A stretch of 64,000 nucleotides of DNA, taken from the NCBI RefSeq assembly GCF_013155125.1, contig NZ_CP053564.1, positions 2,425,501 through 2,489,500 of the forward strand, read 5' to 3'. The notes under the pieces were generated by a model. It was not told the DNA's origin and made no database searches. It saw nothing but the letters and a program-made list of their open reading frames with translations. Made by a program: the position numbers and the translations under genes. Each line of letters starts with the position of its first letter. The stretch's first letter is position 1. This stretch comes from Pseudonocardia broussonetiae. GTDB taxonomy: Bacteria; Actinomycetota; Actinomycetes; Mycobacteriales; Pseudonocardiaceae. Below, one piece after another: positions 54,682-64,000 of the stretch.

Positions 54682-56003
54682 AGTGCCCGGACCAGCGCGA
54701 ACAGCCCCGTGGCCGCGAGCGCCAGCGGCACCGCGGACGCGACGAGCACCCCCTCCAGCACGTCGACGGCCCGCCGCGCGACCGGCGAGGCCGGCGGCCG
54801 CTCCGGACCCGCGACGACCGCGACCGCGGCCATGACGAGCCCGGCGACCAGCAGCCGCCCGGGACCGTCGGAGCCCAGCGCGACGGCGACGGCCAGCGCC
54901 GCCCCGCCCGCCACGGCGCAGCCGAGCAGGGAGCGGGCGGGCGCGGCGTCGGCGAAGCCCCGCGCGCGCAGCCCCAGCACGGCCACGACGACCGCGGCGA
55001 GCGCGGTGCCGGCCCCGCTCCCGGCCGCGGCCGCCGGGCCCACCGAGGCCGCGGCCAGGACCCCGCAGCCGCCCACCAGCCCGGCGAGGTGCGCGCGGGC
55101 GAGCGCGGCGCGCTCCGCGAGCTCGGCGGGCGGCAGGGGCCCGTCGTCGGCGGCGAGCTCGCCCGCGTCGGTGGGGACCACCGGGGCGGGCAGGGCCGCG
55201 AGGCGCAGCGCGGCGCGGGGGAGCAGCGGCCCGGCCAGCAGCGCGAGGGCTCCGGTGCCCGCCGCGAGCGCGGCCGGGGACGCGCCGAGGCGCAGGTGCA
55301 GGAGCGCCGCGAGCGCCGTCGGCACGGCCACGACCACGATCCCGACCAGCACCGGGTCGACGGCCCGCCGCAGCGCCTGCGCCACCGCCGCGACGACCCC
55401 CGCGGCGGTGACGCCGAGCAGCACCTGCGCGGCGCCCGGCCCGGACGCCGCCGCCCCGGCGCCCGCGGCCAGCGCGACGGCGACGAGCGCGCCGCGGTCG
55501 GTGCGGGCCGTCCGCGCCAGCGCCGCGACCGCGCCGAGCCCGCCCAGCACCGCTGCCGCGACACCCCACGGCCCCGCCGGCACCGTCGCGAGCAGGGCGG
55601 CGGCGAGGCAGGCCAGGACGACGGCGACGGCCGGGCGGGCGTCGGGGAGGGGGCGCTGCGCGTCGCCCGCGGACGCCGCCAGCGCGTCGACCGGGTCGTC
55701 GAACACCGGGGGCGGCGGGGGCGCACCGTCGGGGCCGAGCCGCAGCAGCTCGCCGTCGAGCACGCCGAGCTCGTCGAGGGTGGCCGCCGGGTGGAGCGGG
55801 CCGCCCGTGACGCCGGTGAGTCGCCACGGCAGCAGGCGCCGTCCCGGGCCCGGCTCGCCCACCAGCTCCAGCACCATCGGCACCAGCTCGCCCACCGGCA
55901 CGTCGGCCGGGAGCGCGACGTCGACGCGGGTGCGCGGGGCCAGGACCGTGAGCCGGGTGTAGGCGGGCGGCGCCGGCTCGGCCACCGGTCGGACGACGGA
56001 CAT
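54678..56003 (-). CDS. eccD: Type VII secretion integral membrane protein EccD
   Basis: 441 aa. A ubiquitin-like cytoplasmic domain (about 10-95, TRLTVLAPRTRVDVALPADV) is followed by about 11 hydrophobic helices from residue 120 on, extremely Ala/Leu/Val-rich. EccD forms the membrane rim of the ESX secretion pore. It is transcribed divergently from eccC, with 122 bp between, and precedes mycP in a two-gene unit. Function rests on architecture and gene order. Confidence 0.9.
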   Translation of the reverse strand: MSVVRPVAEPAPPAYTRLTVLAPRTRVDVALPADVPVGELVPMVLELVGEPGPGRRLLPWRLTGVTGGPLHPAATLDELGVLDGELLRLGPDGAPPPPPVFDDPVDALAASAGDAQRPLPDARPAVAVVLACLAAALLATVPAGPWGVAAAVLGGLGAVAALARTARTDRGALVAVALAAGAGAAASGPGAAQVLLGVTAAGVVAAVAQALRRAVDPVLVGIVVVAVPTALAALLHLRLGASPAALAAGTGALALLAGPLLPRAALRLAALPAPVVPTDAGELAADDGPLPPAELAERAALARAHLAGLVGGCGVLAAASVGPAAAAGSGAGTALAAVVVAVLGLRARGFADAAPARSLLGCAVAGGAALAVAVALGSDGPGRLLVAGLVMAAVAVVAGPERPPASPVARRAVDVLEGVLVASAVPLALAATGLFALVRAL

Positions 56004-56065
56004 GGGGACCTCGACCTCCTCCGACGACTTCCTCCGAACCGCCCCGCCGGACGGGCGCGGCTGCC

Positions 56066-56071
56066 TACCAT
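56066..56071 (+). promoter_or_regulatory. Possible -10 box for eccC
   Basis: TACCAT fits TANNNT in the eccD-eccC divergent gap. The transcript would begin about 48 nt before the GTG, which has GGAGG 8 nt upstream. No -35 was found. Confidence 0.35.
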
Positions 56072-56125
56072 CCCCCGCGCCCGGCCGTCCCGTGGGCGTT
56101 CCGGAGAACTCGTGGAGGTGAATGG

Positions 56126-59100
56126 GTGGGCACGATCGGGCTGGTCCGGCCGCGGCGCGCGGTGCCCCGCATCCCCGACGGCGAGCTGGTGCTGGAGCCG
56201 CCCCCGGAGCCGGAGCGGGTGGTGCCGGCCGGGATGGTCGCCCGCCTGGTGCCGGGCGTGATGCTGCTGGCGTCGGTCGGGTTCGTGGCGGCGCTCGGCG
56301 TCCGCAACCCGACGTCGTGGCTGTTCGGCGGCATGATGATGGTCTCGACGCTGGGGATGCTGCTGGCCGGGTCGGGCGGGCGCGGCGGGGGCGACCGCTC
56401 GGCGTCGGTCGACGAGGACCGCCGCGACTACCTGCGCTACCTCGCCCAGCTCCGCCGCCGCGTCCGCACCGTCGCCGCCGCGCAGCGCGCGGGGCTGGAG
56501 ACCGTCCACCCCGACGCCACGGCGTGGCCCGCGGTGCTCGCGGCGGGCCGGCTGTGGGAGCGCCGCCCCGCCGACGCCGACTTCGGGCGGGTGCGCGTCG
56601 GGTGCGGCCCGCAGCGGCTCGCGACGCGGCTCGTCGCGCCGCGGACCGGGCCGGTCGAGGGCGTCGAGCCGATCACCGCGCTGGCGCTGCGCCGGTTCCT
56701 GCGCGGGCACGCCGTCGTGCCCGACCTGCCGGTGGCGCTCGCCCTGCGCGCGGGCTCGACGGTCTGGCTGGAGCCCCCGGCCCACTCCGCGGACCTGCGG
56801 CCCGCCCGCGCGCTGGCCCGCGCGGTGGTGGCCGGGTACGCGCTGTGGCACAGCCCGGCCGACGCCCTGCTGGCCGTCGTCGCGCCGCCCGCACTGGCCG
56901 CGGAGTGGGACTGGGCGAAGTGGCTGCCGCACACCGCCCACCCCCGCCGCCGCGACGCGATCGGCCCGCTGCGCATGCTCACCGGCGACGCCGACGAGGT
57001 GCGCCGGTGGTGGGTCGCCGAGCTGGCCGGGCGTCCGGCGGGGCCGGGGGCGGGCGAGCCGCACCTGCTCGTCGTCGTCGACGAGGTGGCCGACGGGCCC
57101 GGCCCGTGGGCCGCGGTGGCCGGGGTGACGGTACTGCGGGTCGGACCGCCGCCGGGGCGGCGGCCGGCACCGTCGGTGGTGCGGCTGCTGGTCGGGGACG
57201 GCTCGCTGGAGCGGGCCGGAGGGGACGGGGAGACCGAGGACGAGGAGCCCGGCGACGGCGGTGTCCACCCGGTCGGGCGGCCCGACGGGATGACGGTGCC
57301 CGAGGCCCGCGCGCTGGCCCGGCGCCTGGCCCGCTACCGGCCCGACGGTCCGGTGAGCCCGAGCGGCGACCGCCCGGCCGCGGGCCTGCCGTCCCTGCTC
57401 GGCCTCGACGCCGGGCCGGGCGGGGTCGACGCGCTGCGGCAGCGGTGGCGCCGCACCGACACCGACCGCCTGCGCGTGCCGATCGGCCTCGACGAGGGCG
57501 GTGGCCCGCTGCACCTGGACCTCAAGGAGTCCGCGCAGGGCGGCAGCGGGCCGCACGGGCTGTGCATCGGCGCCACGGGGTCGGGGAAGAGCGAGCTGCT
57601 GCGGACGCTCGTGCTCGGCCTCGCCGCGTCGCACTCGTCGGAGGAGCTCAACCTGGTGCTCGTCGACTTCAAGGGCGGGGCGACGTTCCTCGGGCTCTCC
57701 GCGCTGCCGCACGTGTCGGCCGTCATCACCAACCTCGCCGACGAGCTGGCGCTGGTCGACCGCATGGCCGACGCCCTGGCCGGGGAGGTCACCCGGCGCC
57801 AGGAGCTGCTGCGCGCCGCCGGCAACCTCGTCGGGGTCACCGAGTACGCGGCGCTGCGGCGCGCCGGGGCCGACCTGCCGCCGCTGCCCGCGCTGCTCGT
57901 CGTCGTCGACGAGTTCTCCGAGCTGCTCGCCCAGCGCCCCGAGCTGCTGGAGCTGCTGGTCACGATCGGGCGGCTCGGGCGCTCGCTGGGCCTGCACCTG
58001 CTGCTCGCGTCGCAGCGGCTGGAGGAGGGACGGCTGCGCGGGCTGGAGTCGCACCTGTCGTACCGGATCGCGCTGCGCACGTTCTCGGCGGCGGAGTCGC
58101 GGGCGGTGCTGGGTGTGCCGGACGCGCACCAGCTCCCGGCCGCGCCCGGCTCGGCGTTCCTGTCCACCGGCACCGGCGAGCTGGTCCGGTTCCGGGCCGC
58201 GTACGTGTCCGGGCCTGCCGAGGTGCCGCGCCGCGTCCGGGGACGGGCCGCGCGCCGGGCGCACGCGTTCGAGGTCCGCCCGGTGCCCGCGCCGCCCGAG
58301 CCCGACGCCGGGCCGGAGCCCGACGAGGCACCGACCGTGCTGGAGACCGTGCTCGCCGCCCTCGACGGGCTCGGCCCGCCCGCGCACCGGGTCTGGTTGC
58401 CGCCGCTGGGCGACCCGCCGCCGCTCGACGAGCTGGTCGGTGCCGTGCGGGCGGTCCCGGGGCGCGGGCTGGCGGCGTCGGGCGGGCGCGGGGGAGCGCT
58501 GCGGGTGCCCGTCGCGCTCGTCGACCGGCCCTACCAGCAGTGCCGCGAGCCGCTGCTGCTCGACGTCTCCGGCGCCGCCGGGCACCTGGCGGTGGTGGGC
58601 GGGCCGCGGTCAGGGAAGTCGACGGCACTGGTCACCGCCGTGCTGGGGCTCGCGCTCACGCACACGCCCGCCGAGCTGGGGGTGCACGTGCTCGACTTCG
58701 GCGGCGGCGCGCTCGCCCCGCTCGCCGGGCTGCCGCACGTCGGCACGGTCGCCGACCGGCTGCAGCCCGACCTGGTGCGCCGCACCGTCGCGGAGGTCGC
58801 CGCGCTGCTCACCCGCCGCGAGCGGCTGTTCCGCGACGCGCGGGTGAGCGGCATCGAGGCGTTCCGGGCGCGCCGCGCGGCCGGGGAGTTCGCGGCCGAG
58901 CCCGCCACCGACGTGCTGCTGGTCGTCGACGGCTACCTCACGCTGCGCCAGGACTTCGAGGACCTGGAGGCGCGGCTGCTCGCCGTCGCGGCGCAGGGGC
59001 TGTCGTTCGGGGTGCACCTGGCGGTCACCGCGGGGCGCTGGAGCGAGCTGCGCCCGGCGTTCAAGGACCTGTTCGGCAGCCGCCTGGAGCTGCGCCTGGG

Positions 59101-60055
59101 CGACGTCGCCGACTCCGAGGTCGACCGGCGACGGGCCGCGTCGGTGCCCGCCCGGCCCGGTCACGGCCTCGCCCCGGACGGGGCCGCGATGGTGCTGGCC
59201 GCGCCCCGGCTCACCGGCGGCGACACGGCGTCGCTGGTCGCGGACGTGGCGCGGGCCCGGCCCGGGGACGGGTTCGCGCCGGTCCGGCAGCTGCCCGACC
59301 GGCTCGACCACGACCGGCTGCCCGATCCCGAGCCCGGGTCGACCGGGATCCCGCTGGGCGTCGACGAGGAGCGGCTCGCGCTCGTGCAGCTCGACGTCGC
59401 CGCCGAGCCGCACCTGCTGTGCTTCGCCGACGCCGAGAGCGGCAAGACCGCGCTGCTGCGGCTGCTCGCGCACGGGATCGTCGCGCGGTCCACGCCCGAC
59501 GAGGCCCGGATCGTGGTGCTCGACTACCGGCGCACGCTGCTCGGCGCGGTCCCCGACACTCACCTGATCGGCCACGCCAGCACACCCGGCGCGGCCGCCG
59601 ACGCCGTCACCGAGGTGGCGTCGTCGCTGCGGCGCCGGCTGCCCGGACCCGACGTCACCGCCCGCGAGCTGCGCGAGCGCAGCTGGTGGACCGGGCCGGA
59701 GGTGTACGTGCTCGTCGACGACTACGACCTCGTCGCGCCCAGCGGCGGCCACGGCGGCCCGCACCCGCTGCTGCCGCTGCTGGAGTTCCTGCCGCAGGCC
59801 AAGGACGTCGGGCTGCACCTGGTCGTGGCGCGGCGCTGCGGCGGTGCGGGGCGGGCGCTGTTCGACCCGGTGCTCGGGCGGCTGCGCGAGCTGTCGGCGC
59901 CCGGGCTGGTGATGAACGGGAGGCCCGACGAGGGCGCACTGGTCGAGGCGGTGAAGGCCGGGCCGCTGCCGCCCGGGCGCGGCACGTTCGTCGACCGGCG
60001 CCACGGCGCGCGGCGGGTGCAGCTGGCGTGGGTGCCGCCGGTCGACGGGCCGTGA
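56126..60055 (+). CDS. eccC: Type VII secretion FtsK/SpoIIIE ATPase EccC
   Basis: 1309 aa in one chain (fused EccCa-EccCb, as in ESX-4). Two N-terminal membrane helices (about 38-80) precede three ATPase domains. P-loop 1 is GATGSGKSE (482-490) with Walker B LLVVVDEFSEL; P-loop 2 is GGPRSGKST (about 825-833) with VLLVVDGY; P-loop 3 is ADAESGKTA (about 1101-1109) with VYVLVDDYD. Only domain 1 keeps the full Asp-Glu Walker B, as expected for the active motor; domains 2 and 3 are substrate-binding and regulatory. The next gene overlaps by GTGA. Confidence 0.95.
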   Translation: MGTIGLVRPRRAVPRIPDGELVLEPPPEPERVVPAGMVARLVPGVMLLASVGFVAALGVRNPTSWLFGGMMMVSTLGMLLAGSGGRGGGDRSASVDEDRRDYLRYLAQLRRRVRTVAAAQRAGLETVHPDATAWPAVLAAGRLWERRPADADFGRVRVGCGPQRLATRLVAPRTGPVEGVEPITALALRRFLRGHAVVPDLPVALALRAGSTVWLEPPAHSADLRPARALARAVVAGYALWHSPADALLAVVAPPALAAEWDWAKWLPHTAHPRRRDAIGPLRMLTGDADEVRRWWVAELAGRPAGPGAGEPHLLVVVDEVADGPGPWAAVAGVTVLRVGPPPGRRPAPSVVRLLVGDGSLERAGGDGETEDEEPGDGGVHPVGRPDGMTVPEARALARRLARYRPDGPVSPSGDRPAAGLPSLLGLDAGPGGVDALRQRWRRTDTDRLRVPIGLDEGGGPLHLDLKESAQGGSGPHGLCIGATGSGKSELLRTLVLGLAASHSSEELNLVLVDFKGGATFLGLSALPHVSAVITNLADELALVDRMADALAGEVTRRQELLRAAGNLVGVTEYAALRRAGADLPPLPALLVVVDEFSELLAQRPELLELLVTIGRLGRSLGLHLLLASQRLEEGRLRGLESHLSYRIALRTFSAAESRAVLGVPDAHQLPAAPGSAFLSTGTGELVRFRAAYVSGPAEVPRRVRGRAARRAHAFEVRPVPAPPEPDAGPEPDEAPTVLETVLAALDGLGPPAHRVWLPPLGDPPPLDELVGAVRAVPGRGLAASGGRGGALRVPVALVDRPYQQCREPLLLDVSGAAGHLAVVGGPRSGKSTALVTAVLGLALTHTPAELGVHVLDFGGGALAPLAGLPHVGTVADRLQPDLVRRTVAEVAALLTRRERLFRDARVSGIEAFRARRAAGEFAAEPATDVLLVVDGYLTLRQDFEDLEARLLAVAAQGLSFGVHLAVTAGRWSELRPAFKDLFGSRLELRLGDVADSEVDRRRAASVPARPGHGLAPDGAAMVLAAPRLTGGDTASLVADVARARPGDGFAPVRQLPDRLDHDRLPDPEPGSTGIPLGVDEERLALVQLDVAAEPHLLCFADAESGKTALLRLLAHGIVARSTPDEARIVVLDYRRTLLGAVPDTHLIGHASTPGAAADAVTEVASSLRRRLPGPDVTARELRERSWWTGPEVYVLVDDYDLVAPSGGHGGPHPLLPLLEFLPQAKDVGLHLVVARRCGGAGRALFDPVLGRLRELSAPGLVMNGRPDEGALVEAVKAGPLPPGRGTFVDRRHGARRVQLAWVPPVDGP

Positions 60056-61269
60056 GCGCCGTGCGGGGTCGGGCGGCGGTCCAGGTCGGCCGGTCGGTCG
60101 TGCGCGTGGCGCGGGAGGGTCCGGACGGGGAGCCGCGGGTCGTCGAGGTGCCGGTGGAGCCGGGCGTCGCGCTGCCGGTGCTGCTGCGCGGGCTGGTCGA
60201 CCCGGCCGAGGTCGTCGTCACCGGGGCCGGGGCGGCCGCGGCGGGCCGCTCGGAGGTCGTCGTCGTCGACGCCGGGGCGGGCGCGACGGAGGTGTCGCTC
60301 GTCCGCGACGGCCGGGTGGTGGCCCGGCGCTCGGCCGCCGGCGGCGACCGGATGGACGCGGTCGTGGCGGCGCTGCTCGGCGACGGCGACCGGCCGCGGG
60401 CCCGGCGGGTGCGGGAGTCGCTCTCGCTGCAGGAGGTGGCCGGGGGTGTGCGCGCCGCCGAGGTGCGGGCGGCGCTGCGGCCGTGCCGGGCCGAGGTGGT
60501 GCGCGCCGTCGTCGCGGTGGCCGGGCGGCCGGACGTCCCGGTGCTGCTCGTCGGCGGGGGTGCGCGGTCGCCGGACCTCGCCGAGGACCTGGACGCCGCC
60601 GGGCTGCGCGACGTCGTGGTCGCCCCGCGGCCCGAGGCGGCGGCGGTGCTGGCGGCCCTGGCCCGGCCGGTCGGCTCGCGTCCCGTCCTCCCGTCGGCCC
60701 GCCCGCGGTGGCTGCCCGATCCACCGCCGCGGAGGCGCCGTGCGGGCCGGGCGGTCCTCGCGGCGGGCGCGGCCGCCGTCGCGCTGGGGGCGCTGCACGT
60801 GCTCGGCGGACTCCTCGCGCCCGCTCCCGGGCCGCCGCCCGCCGGCGTGCTCGCGCAGTACGGCTACCGGTTCGCGCTGCCCGAGGGCTGGGCGCACACC
60901 GGTGGGCTGCCGGAGCGCCGCCGCAGCCTGCTGACGCCGGTGGCCGCGCCCGAGGGCAGCGACCTGATCGCCGTCGAGGCCACCCCGCTGGGCTACGACG
61001 CCGCCGCGGAACCGGCGCGGGCGGCTGCGGAGCTCCGGGCGGAGTTCGACGCGGCCGGGCCCGGCCTGTCCGGCTACGACGCGCGTGCGCGGTTCGGCGG
61101 CCGCGCGGTCACGGCGTACCGGGAGCGCGCCGGGGCGTCCGTCGTCGACTGGTACGTGCTGCTCGACGGCGGCACCCAGCTCAGCGTCGGCTGCCGGCAC
61201 ACCCCGACCGGCACGGCGGCGGTCGCGGCCGCCTGCGCGGTCGTGGTGGGCACGCTGCGCGGCGGCTGA
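60052..61269 (+). CDS. Type VII secretion-associated protein, Rv3446c family
   Basis: 405 aa. The N-terminal part (about 1-205) has actin/HSP70-like phosphate and adenosine motifs: VVVVDAGAGATEVSLV, GGDRMDAVVAALL and VLLVGGGARSPDLAEDL. Then come a Pro/Arg linker, one membrane helix (about 228-252, following RRRRAGR), and an extracytoplasmic domain (about 265-405) in which YGYRFALPEGWAHTGGLP resembles lipoprotein-like domains. Position between eccC and the WXG100 genes is that of mycobacterial Rv3446c. The role in ESX-4 is unknown; the GTG start is coupled to eccC. Confidence 0.82.
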   Translation: MSAVRGRAAVQVGRSVVRVAREGPDGEPRVVEVPVEPGVALPVLLRGLVDPAEVVVTGAGAAAAGRSEVVVVDAGAGATEVSLVRDGRVVARRSAAGGDRMDAVVAALLGDGDRPRARRVRESLSLQEVAGGVRAAEVRAALRPCRAEVVRAVVAVAGRPDVPVLLVGGGARSPDLAEDLDAAGLRDVVVAPRPEAAAVLAALARPVGSRPVLPSARPRWLPDPPPRRRRAGRAVLAAGAAAVALGALHVLGGLLAPAPGPPPAGVLAQYGYRFALPEGWAHTGGLPERRRSLLTPVAAPEGSDLIAVEATPLGYDAAAEPARAAAELRAEFDAAGPGLSGYDARARFGGRAVTAYRERAGASVVDWYVLLDGGTQLSVGCRHTPTGTAAVAAACAVVVGTLRGG

Positions 61270-61381
61270 GGCGTTCGCACCCGCACACTCCTGCCCGGAA
61301 ACGCCACGGGACGCGGGCCCCGGCTGGCACGGTTCCCCCACGCGGGCGACCACGAGCGGTCGCCGGACGAGGAGGAGTGCG

Positions 61382-61690
61382 ATGGACGGGTTCGGCACCT
61401 CGACCGAGGACATGATGGCCGCCGGCGCGCGGGCGATGGAGGTGAGGGACACCGTCCTGGCCGACCTGCGGGCGCTGCAGGGCCGCCTCGCGCCGCTGGC
61501 GTCGTCGTGGTCGAGCGACAGCTACCGCGCGTTCGTGGCGCTGATGGCGCGCTGGGACACCGACGCGCAGCGCCTCGGCGAGGCGCTCGGCGCGATCGGC
61601 GAGGCGATCCGCACCTCGGGCACGAGCTACCAGGCGTCCGAGGACGCCTCGCGCGAACAGCTGTTGACGATCACCGCGGCACTGGGCTGA
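61382..61690 (+). CDS. esxU: WXG100 family protein, EsxU-like
   Basis: 102 aa, helical hairpin size. The turn motif is W43-S44-S45 (LASSWSSDSYRAF) where most family members have WXG. The C-terminal YQASEDA fits the YxxxD/E secretion signal. It pairs with the next gene as a heterodimer secreted through ESX-4 (family knowledge). AGGAGGAG precedes the ATG, and a 7-bp hairpin (61345-61351 with 61358-61364) lies 17 nt upstream of it. The name follows gene order in mycobacterial ESX-4. Confidence 0.85.
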   Translation: MDGFGTSTEDMMAAGARAMEVRDTVLADLRALQGRLAPLASSWSSDSYRAFVALMARWDTDAQRLGEALGAIGEAIRTSGTSYQASEDASREQLLTITAALG

Positions 61691-61703
61691 GGGGGAGCGG
61701 GAC

Positions 61704-61991
61704 ATGGCGGAGATCAAGGTCGGGTTCGGGGCGCTGGCGACGGCGCAGGAGGACATCCGGGCCACGACGAAGCGGATGCACGACCGGCTCGCGGAGCTGG
61801 AGGCGGGCCTGCGGCCGGTGGCCGCGACCTGGCAGGGCGAGGCCGCGCTGTTCTACCGGGAGAAGCAGCGGGAGTGGGACGACGCCGCCGTCGGCATCGC
61901 GGCGGTGCTCGACCGGATCGGCCGCGCGGTGGGTGCGGCGAACGAGAACTACCAGCAGGTCGAGGCCCGCAACCGGTCGCTCTGGACCTGA
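61704..61991 (+). CDS. esxT: WXG100 family protein, EsxT-like
   Basis: 95 aa. Classic WXG100: W43-Q44-G45 (VAATWQGEAALFY) between two helices, with YQQVEARN near the C-terminus giving YxxxE. It lies 13 bp after its partner, behind GAGGGGGAGCGGG. A hairpin follows at 61999, so it ends the ESX-4 transcript that begins at eccC. rplM begins a new unit. Confidence 0.9.
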   Translation: MAEIKVGFGALATAQEDIRATTKRMHDRLAELEAGLRPVAATWQGEAALFYREKQREWDDAAVGIAAVLDRIGRAVGAANENYQQVEARNRSLWT

Positions 61992-61998
61992 GCGGAGC

Positions 61999-62033
61999 GG
62001 TCCGGAGGGGGCGTTTTGACCCTCCTCCGGACC
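61999..62033 (+). terminator. Terminator of the ESX-4 genes, overlapping the rplM promoter
   Basis: A perfect 10-bp stem (61999-62008 with 62024-62033) 7 nt after the esxT stop. Its loop holds TTTTGACC, the -35 of the rplM promoter. Confidence 0.7.
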
Positions 62034-62045
62034 GGCGGGTACCCT
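62016..62045 (+). promoter_or_regulatory. Promoter of rplM-rpsI
   Basis: TTGACC (62016-62021) and TACCCT (62040-62045) with an 18-bp spacer. The layout is the same as at rpsL. The leader to the GTG of rplM is about 140 nt. Confidence 0.75.
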
Positions 62046-62192
62046 CGACAACCGATAGTGCGGCGGGAGGTCGTGCGCTCCGACGAGTGCACCCCGCCTC
62101 CGGGGCCCGGTGCCCTTTTCCGCACCACACGCACCAGAGGCAGCTCCCGAGCCCGCAGTTCGACGAGCACTAGACAGCGACGAGGTAGGTCC

Positions 62193-62632
62193 GTGTCCAC
62201 GTACAGCCCGAAGCCCGGCGATATCACCCGCGCCTGGCACGTGATCGATGCTACGGACGTGGTGCTCGGCCGCCTCGCCACGCATGCCGCCACGCTCCTG
62301 CGCGGCAAGCACAAGCCCACCTACGCGCCGCACATGGACACCGGTGACTTCGTCGTCATCGTGAACGCCGAGAAGATCTCCGTGTCCGGCAACAAGCGCG
62401 ACGACAAGTTCGTCTACCGCCACAGCGGCTACCCGGGCGGTCTCCGCCAGCGGTCCGTCGGCGAGATGATCGACAAGCAGCCCGACCGCCTCGTCGAGAA
62501 GGCCGTCAAGGGCATGCTGCCCAAGAACAAGCTCGGCCGCGCCATGGGCAAGAAGCTCAAGGTCTACGCCGGCCCGAGCCACCCGCACGCCGCGCAGCAG
62601 CCGGCCGCGTTCGAGATCACGCAGGTCGCTCA

Positions 62633-62636
<4 letters not shown>
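62193..62636 (+). CDS. rplM: 50S ribosomal protein L13
   Basis: 147 aa, normal length. An early 50S assembly protein. It begins [21 protein letters not shown], followed by [29 protein letters not shown] in parts and the [14 protein letters not shown] and [14 protein letters not shown] segments. The GTG at 62193 gives the family start; CGAGGTAGG lies upstream. It overlaps rpsI as GTGA. Confidence 0.97.
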
Positions 62637-63235
<599 letters not shown>

Positions 63236-63237
63236 AC

Positions 63238-64000
63238 ATGGGCGAACGACGTCTGTTCGGTACCGACGGCGTTCGCGGACTGGCCAACGGCGAGCTCCTC
63301 ACCCCGGAGCTCGCCGTTGCGCTGTCCGCCTCCGCGGCGCGTGTGCTCGCCGAGCGCGACCGGACGCACCGCCCGGTCGCGGTGGTCGGCCGCGACCCGC
63401 GGGCCAGCGGCGAGATGCTGGAGGCCGCGGTGGTGGCCGGGCTCACCTCGGCGGGCGCCGACGCCGTCCGCGTCGGCGTGCTGCCGACGCCGGCCGTCGC
63501 GCACCTCGTCGACGTCCTGGGCGCCGACCTGGGCGTGATGATCTCCGCCTCGCACAACCCGATGCCCGACAACGGCATCAAGCTCTTCGCCTCCGGCGGG
63601 CACAAGCTGGCCGACGCGCTGGAGATCGCCGTCGAGGACGGCATGAGTGCCGACGGCCCGCGGCCCACCGGTGCGGCCATCGGCCGCGTCCGTGACCTCG
63701 ACGACGCCGCCGAGCGCTACACCGCGCACCTGCTGGCGGGCACCCCGTCGCTCGCCGGGATCCGCGTCGTCGTCGACTGCGCGCACGGGGCCGCGTCCAC
63801 CGTGGCCCCCGACGCCTACCGCCGCGCCGGCGCCGACGTGGTCGCGCTGCACGCCGACCCCGACGGCCTCAACATCAACGACGGCGTCGGCTCCACCCAC
63901 CTCGAGCTGCTGCAGGCCGCGGTCCGCGAGCACGGCGCCGACCTCGGCATCGCCCACGACGGCGACGCCGACCGCTGCCTGGCCGTCGACGCGGCGGGGC
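63238..64000 (+). CDS. glmM: Phosphoglucosamine mutase (3' end outside window)
   Basis: 254 residues visible of about 445. It converts glucosamine 6-phosphate to glucosamine 1-phosphate for UDP-GlcNAc and the cell wall. It begins [20 protein letters not shown]; the phosphoserine loop is [15 protein letters not shown] (Ser105), and the magnesium loop DGDADRC is at the right edge. It follows rpsI by 2 bp, the conserved actinobacterial order rplM-rpsI-glmM. Confidence 0.97.
   Translation, partial: MGERRLFGTDGVRGLANGELLTPELAVALSASAARVLAERDRTHRPVAVVGRDPRASGEMLEAAVVAGLTSAGADAVRVGVLPTPAVAHLVDVLGADLGVMISASHNPMPDNGIKLFASGGHKLADALEIAVEDGMSADGPRPTGAAIGRVRDLDDAAERYTAHLLAGTPSLAGIRVVVDCAHGAASTVAPDAYRRAGADVVALHADPDGLNINDGVGSTHLELLQAAVREHGADLGIAHDGDADRCLAVDAAG

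Noticed and set aside
53822..58585. Long minus-strand frame crossing mycP, eccD and eccC
   Set aside because: It is out of frame with the real genes, Arg/Pro/Ala low-complexity, and explained by extreme GC bias.

Overview
The window is high-GC actinobacterial chromosome, most like Pseudonocardiaceae. The gene order combines a mycobacterial-type rplJL/rpoBC, str, S10-spc-alpha series with an ESX-4 type VII secretion locus directly upstream of rplM-rpsI-glmM. GTG starts and 1- to 4-base stop/start overlaps (GTGA, ATGA, TGATG, TAATG) are frequent. No rRNA, tRNA, transposase, integrase, prophage or CRISPR array was seen. Genus is inferred from gene order and style only.

Layout. 1-3.0 kb: end of an mce operon (tail of one Mce protein, a full Mce protein, two Mce-associated membrane proteins). 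3.0-4.4 kb: L10 leader, rplJ-rplL and a bidirectional terminator. 4.4-7.1 kb (minus): acyl-CoA ligase and cyclase/formamidase-like hydrolase. 7.1-15.2 kb: rpoB-rpoC, closed by two tandem hairpins. 15.2-18.8 kb, accessory: a C-rich tract, two near-identical palindromes around an orphan gene, and a fused esterase/Baeyer-Villiger monooxygenase (minus). 18.9-23.6 kb: str operon (rpsL, rpsG, fusA, tuf). 23.6-36.5 kb: S10 and spc clusters through secY, adk, map. 36.6-44.0 kb, accessory: three-subunit NAD(P) transhydrogenase, a PEP-synthase/rifampicin-phosphotransferase-like enzyme, a methyltransferase and a convergent MFS transporter. 44.3-49.0 kb: infA, rpmJ, rpsM, rpsK, rpsD, rpoA, rplQ, truA. 49.1-51.9 kb: three coupled genes for a cytosine permease, a yeast-type cytosine deaminase and a non-haem iron dioxygenase. 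52-62 kb: complete ESX-4 set (eccB, mycP, eccD, eccC, an Rv3446c-like protein, two WXG100 proteins). 62-64 kb: rplM, rpsI and the start of glmM.

How it works together. Most of the window makes ribosomes, RNA polymerase and elongation factors. The best-supported promoters (rpoB, rpsL, rplM) are consensus-like with 17-18 bp spacers, whereas several accessory genes have a TANNNT box 6-7 nt before the start codon and look leaderless. Accessory cassettes sit between the conserved ribosomal blocks.

Most unusual points. (1) Ribosomal proteins L4 and L17, encoded 22 kb apart, end in nearly the same ~73-residue domain, which resembles the small Ada-metal-binding/sunset-type fold. (2) truA has no ATG, GTG or TTG at its conserved N-terminus; a CTG overlapping the rplQ stop is the best candidate start. 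(3) The rpsL and rpsJ leaders share an identical 18-mer. (4) The pyrimidine trio suggests a cytosine/5-methylcytosine oxidation route, and its dioxygenase lacks the usual RxS arginine.
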